A stretch of DNA of 64,000 nt from assembly GCF_002259485.1 (NCBI RefSeq), contig NZ_NPGA01000014.1:124001-188000 (forward strand), given 5' to 3'. Under the pieces are notes generated by a model. The model was not told the origin of the DNA. It was given only the letters and a program-made list of their open reading frames with translations, and made no database searches. The stretch's first letter is position 1; every line of letters starts with the position of its first letter. Position numbers and translations under genes: made by a program. This document shows positions 62,145 to 64,000 of the stretch, piece by piece. Source of the DNA: Rhodococcus sp. 14-1411-2a (lineage in GTDB: Bacteria > Actinomycetota > Actinomycetes > Mycobacteriales > Mycobacteriaceae).

Positions 62145-63340
62145 GGTGCCTCGATCAACATCGACACGCCTTGCCCGACGCCGACGCACAGCGTTGCGAG
62201 CCCGCGGGACGCCTTCTCACGTTCCATGCGGCCCAACAGCGTCAACAGGATTCGAGCACCGGAGGAACCTAAGGGGTGGCCGAGGGCGATGGCCCCGCCG
62301 TCGGCATTGACGATGTCCTCGTTCAGTTTCAACTGGCGGATGACGCCGAGTGACTGCGCCGCGAAGGCCTCGTTGAGCTCGACGGCACCGAGATCGTCGG
62401 CAGACCACCCGGCGCGAGCGAGTGCCTTCTGTGTGGACGGCACCGGCCCGAGTCCCATGATGTGCGGTGCGATGCCTGCGCTCGCACTGGTGACGATGCG
62501 GCCCCGTACCTCGAGGCCGTACTTGTTCACGGCCTCCTCGGAGGCCACCACCAGCGCCGACGCACCGTCGGTGAACGGTGAGGACGTTCCGGCGGTGACG
62601 ATGCCGTTCTTGCGGAACACGGTCTTCAGCGTGCCGAGCTTCTCGAGTGTGGTTCCGCGTCGCGGTGTCTCGTCCTCGGTGACCTCGCCGTTCTTGGTCG
62701 TGACGGGCACGATCTCATCGGCGAAGCGTCCGGCATCCTGGGCGGCGATGGCACGCTGCTGACTGCGGAATGCGAAGGCATCGGACTCTTCGCGGGTGAT
62801 GCCCTCGCTGAGCGCGACCTCCTCGGCGGTTTCGCCCATCGACAGGGTGATCTTGGGGTCGGTCCCCGCGTCGTGGGAAGCGAAGGTCGGATTGGTGAAG
62901 CGCCAGCCGAGGGAGGTATCGAAGATCTCGCCCGGCTTGGCCCACGCGGTTCCCGGCTTGGCCATGACCCAGGGCGCGCGCGTCATGGACTCGACGCCAC
63001 CGGCCACGATGATCTCGGCCTCACCGCTCCGAATGGTGCTCGCGGCGTTGGCGACTGCGGTCAGTCCGCTCGCGCACAGACGGTTGACGGTGTAACCCGG
63101 CACGGTGTGGGGGAGTCCTGCGAGCAGAACTGCCATTCTGGCCACATCGCGATTGTCCTCGCCTGCCTGGTTCGCCGCACCGAGAATCACCTCGTCGATT
63201 CGGTCGACGGGAACGCCCGTGCGCCGGACCGCCTCGGCGACGACGATCGCGGCCAGGTCGTCGGGGCGCACGGTCGACAGCGCACCGCCGTAGCGTCCGT
63301 GCGGGGTGCGTGCGCCGGCCACCAGAAATACTTCGCCCAC
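62141..63340 (-). CDS. paaJ: 3-oxoadipyl-CoA thiolase
   Basis: 399-residue thiolase. The acyl-accepting Cys is C89 in NRLCASGL; GHPLGSSGARI and CVGVGQG hold the catalytic His and second Cys. The GAANQAGEDNRDVARMAVLLAGLP stretch is typical of PaaJ/PcaF. It splits 3-oxoadipyl-CoA into succinyl-CoA and acetyl-CoA and could also serve the catechol branch. The GTG at 63340 follows AAGGAG. First gene of paaJ-F-H-G, with a PaaR-type site upstream. Confidence 0.93.
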   Translation of the reverse strand: MGEVFLVAGARTPHGRYGGALSTVRPDDLAAIVVAEAVRRTGVPVDRIDEVILGAANQAGEDNRDVARMAVLLAGLPHTVPGYTVNRLCASGLTAVANAASTIRSGEAEIIVAGGVESMTRAPWVMAKPGTAWAKPGEIFDTSLGWRFTNPTFASHDAGTDPKITLSMGETAEEVALSEGITREESDAFAFRSQQRAIAAQDAGRFADEIVPVTTKNGEVTEDETPRRGTTLEKLGTLKTVFRKNGIVTAGTSSPFTDGASALVVASEEAVNKYGLEVRGRIVTSASAGIAPHIMGLGPVPSTQKALARAGWSADDLGAVELNEAFAAQSLGVIRQLKLNEDIVNADGGAIALGHPLGSSGARILLTLLGRMEREKASRGLATLCVGVGQGVSMLIEAP

Positions 63341-63373
63341 TTCGAACTCCTTCGTACGGTTGCGTCATTGATA

Positions 63374-63387
63374 ACCGAACATTCGGT
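63374..63387 (-). promoter_or_regulatory. PaaR-type operator before paaJ
   Basis: Perfect dyad ACCGA-N4-TCGGT in the divergent gap between paaJ and the TetR gene. The motif is shared with 59670-59683, so the regulator may control itself and both paa operons. Confidence 0.7.
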
Positions 63388-63450
63388 CGTTTGGCAAGGT
63401 CTGCTGCCCGTGGTGCTGTGGAATCGGCCATCGGCTGAGAAGATGTGGCA

Positions 63451-64000
63451 ATGACAACCGCACGCGCGCCGCGCAAGACCGGACAGCCAGGGCGGCCGGG
63501 ATACGACCTCGATTCCCTCCTGGCAGTGGCGGTCAAGGTCTTCAACGACCGCGGATACGACGGCACCAGCATGGAGGTTCTGGCGAAGCGGCTCGGTATC
63601 ACCAAGTCCTCGATCTATCACCACGTGTCCGGCAAGTCCGAGTTGCTCGAACTCGCGCTGTCGCGGGCCCTCAATGCACTGTTCGCCGTCACGACCGAGG
63701 ATCGGGCGACAACCGGGCGATACATCGACCGCCTCGAATACCTGGTGCGACGCAGCGTGGACATCCTGTGTGCGGAACTGCCCTACGTGACGTTGCTGCT
63801 GCGCGTGCGAGGCAACACGGATGTCGAGCGGCGCGCCCTCGCCCGTCGCCGCGAATTCGACTCGTTTGTCACCGGGCTCGTGGTGGCTGCGGCCGAAGAA
63901 GGCGATCTGCGTCCCGGAGTGGATCCGGCGCTGGCATCGAAGCTGGTGTTCGGCACGGTCAATTCGCTCATCGAGTGGTATCGCCCGCGCACCGGCGGAT
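63451..64000 (+). CDS. paaR: TetR-family regulator, PaaR-like, cut by window end
   Basis: First 183 residues of a TetR protein. The HTH (about 20-65) has LLAVAVKVFNDRGYDGTSMEVLAKRLGITKSSIYHHVSGKSELLELAL. The ligand-binding domain is nearly complete (VDPALASKLVFGTVNSLIEWYRPRTGG at the edge). The ATG at 63451 is 63 bp past a dyad also found before paaA. TetR-type PaaR repressors respond to phenylacetyl-CoA in other bacteria, so this is the likely regulator of both paa operons. Confidence 0.88.
   Translation, partial: MTTARAPRKTGQPGRPGYDLDSLLAVAVKVFNDRGYDGTSMEVLAKRLGITKSSIYHHVSGKSELLELALSRALNALFAVTTEDRATTGRYIDRLEYLVRRSVDILCAELPYVTLLLRVRGNTDVERRALARRREFDSFVTGLVVAAAEEGDLRPGVDPALASKLVFGTVNSLIEWYRPRTGG

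Overview
The window comes from a high-GC, mycolic-acid-containing actinobacterium, most likely Rhodococcus or a close relative in the Nocardiaceae. The evidence is an actinobacterial benzoate/catechol and phenylacetate catabolism set, a mycolyltransferase-like secreted protein (41344-42321), an orphan MCE-family protein (27120-28451), a DUF5313-like protein, and dense operons with ATGA/GTGA/TAATG start-stop overlaps. No tRNA, rRNA, CRISPR array, transposase or phage gene was found. No stretch longer than 300 bases lacks a gene.

Layout. (1) 1-6319: a partial acyl-CoA dehydrogenase, a FadR-type GntR regulator, a MatC-like dicarboxylate carrier, a CaiB-type CoA-transferase and a fused AccD/AccA-type carboxyltransferase. 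This looks like uptake, CoA activation and (de)carboxylation of a malonate-like acid. (2) 6414-11092: IclR regulator, pobA, and convergent benE and benK transporters. (3) 11244-22035: the benzoate-to-muconolactone block, with a LuxR/LAL ATPase regulator, benB, benA and an unusual single ORF joining BenC, a GntR-type FCD domain and BenD, followed by lysR-catB-catA-catC. (4) 22148-30313: amidase, NAD-binding epimerase-like protein, an RsbQ/RsbP pair with a convergent STAS antagonist, an orphan MCE protein and a DUF6745-like two-gene unit. (5) 30485-35662: SorC regulator and glpF-glpK-glpD. (6) 35723-42321: glgX, a hybrid histidine kinase ending in an ANTAR domain, OhrR-like MarR with DUF5313, and the mycolyltransferase-like protein. 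(7) 42324-64000: a phenylacetate funnel. Aldoxime dehydratase plus nitrilase, copper amine oxidase, a GMC alcohol oxidoreductase and an aldehyde dehydrogenase lie beside paaABCDE-K, paaJFHG and a PaaR-like TetR gene cut by the window end.

How the genes fit together. Benzoate enters by BenE/BenK, is dihydroxylated by BenAB with the BenC part of the fusion, and is rearomatised to catechol by the BenD part. CatA, CatB and CatC then give 3-oxoadipate enol-lactone. In the right-hand third, an arylalkylamine (amine oxidase), an alcohol (GMC) and an aldoxime (Oxd plus nitrilase) could all converge on phenylacetate. PaaK and PaaABCE would then make the ring epoxide, and PaaG, PaaF, PaaH and PaaJ would carry out later steps. 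The ring-opening enzyme PaaZ is not in the window. These substrate assignments are inferred from families and context.

Regulatory DNA is unusually readable. Shared sites link benA with benK, matC with the CoA-transferase, the aldehyde dehydrogenase with the GMC enzyme, tetR with the amine oxidase, and the two paa operons. Two families of dispersed intergenic repeats, one palindromic and one mosaic, are also present.
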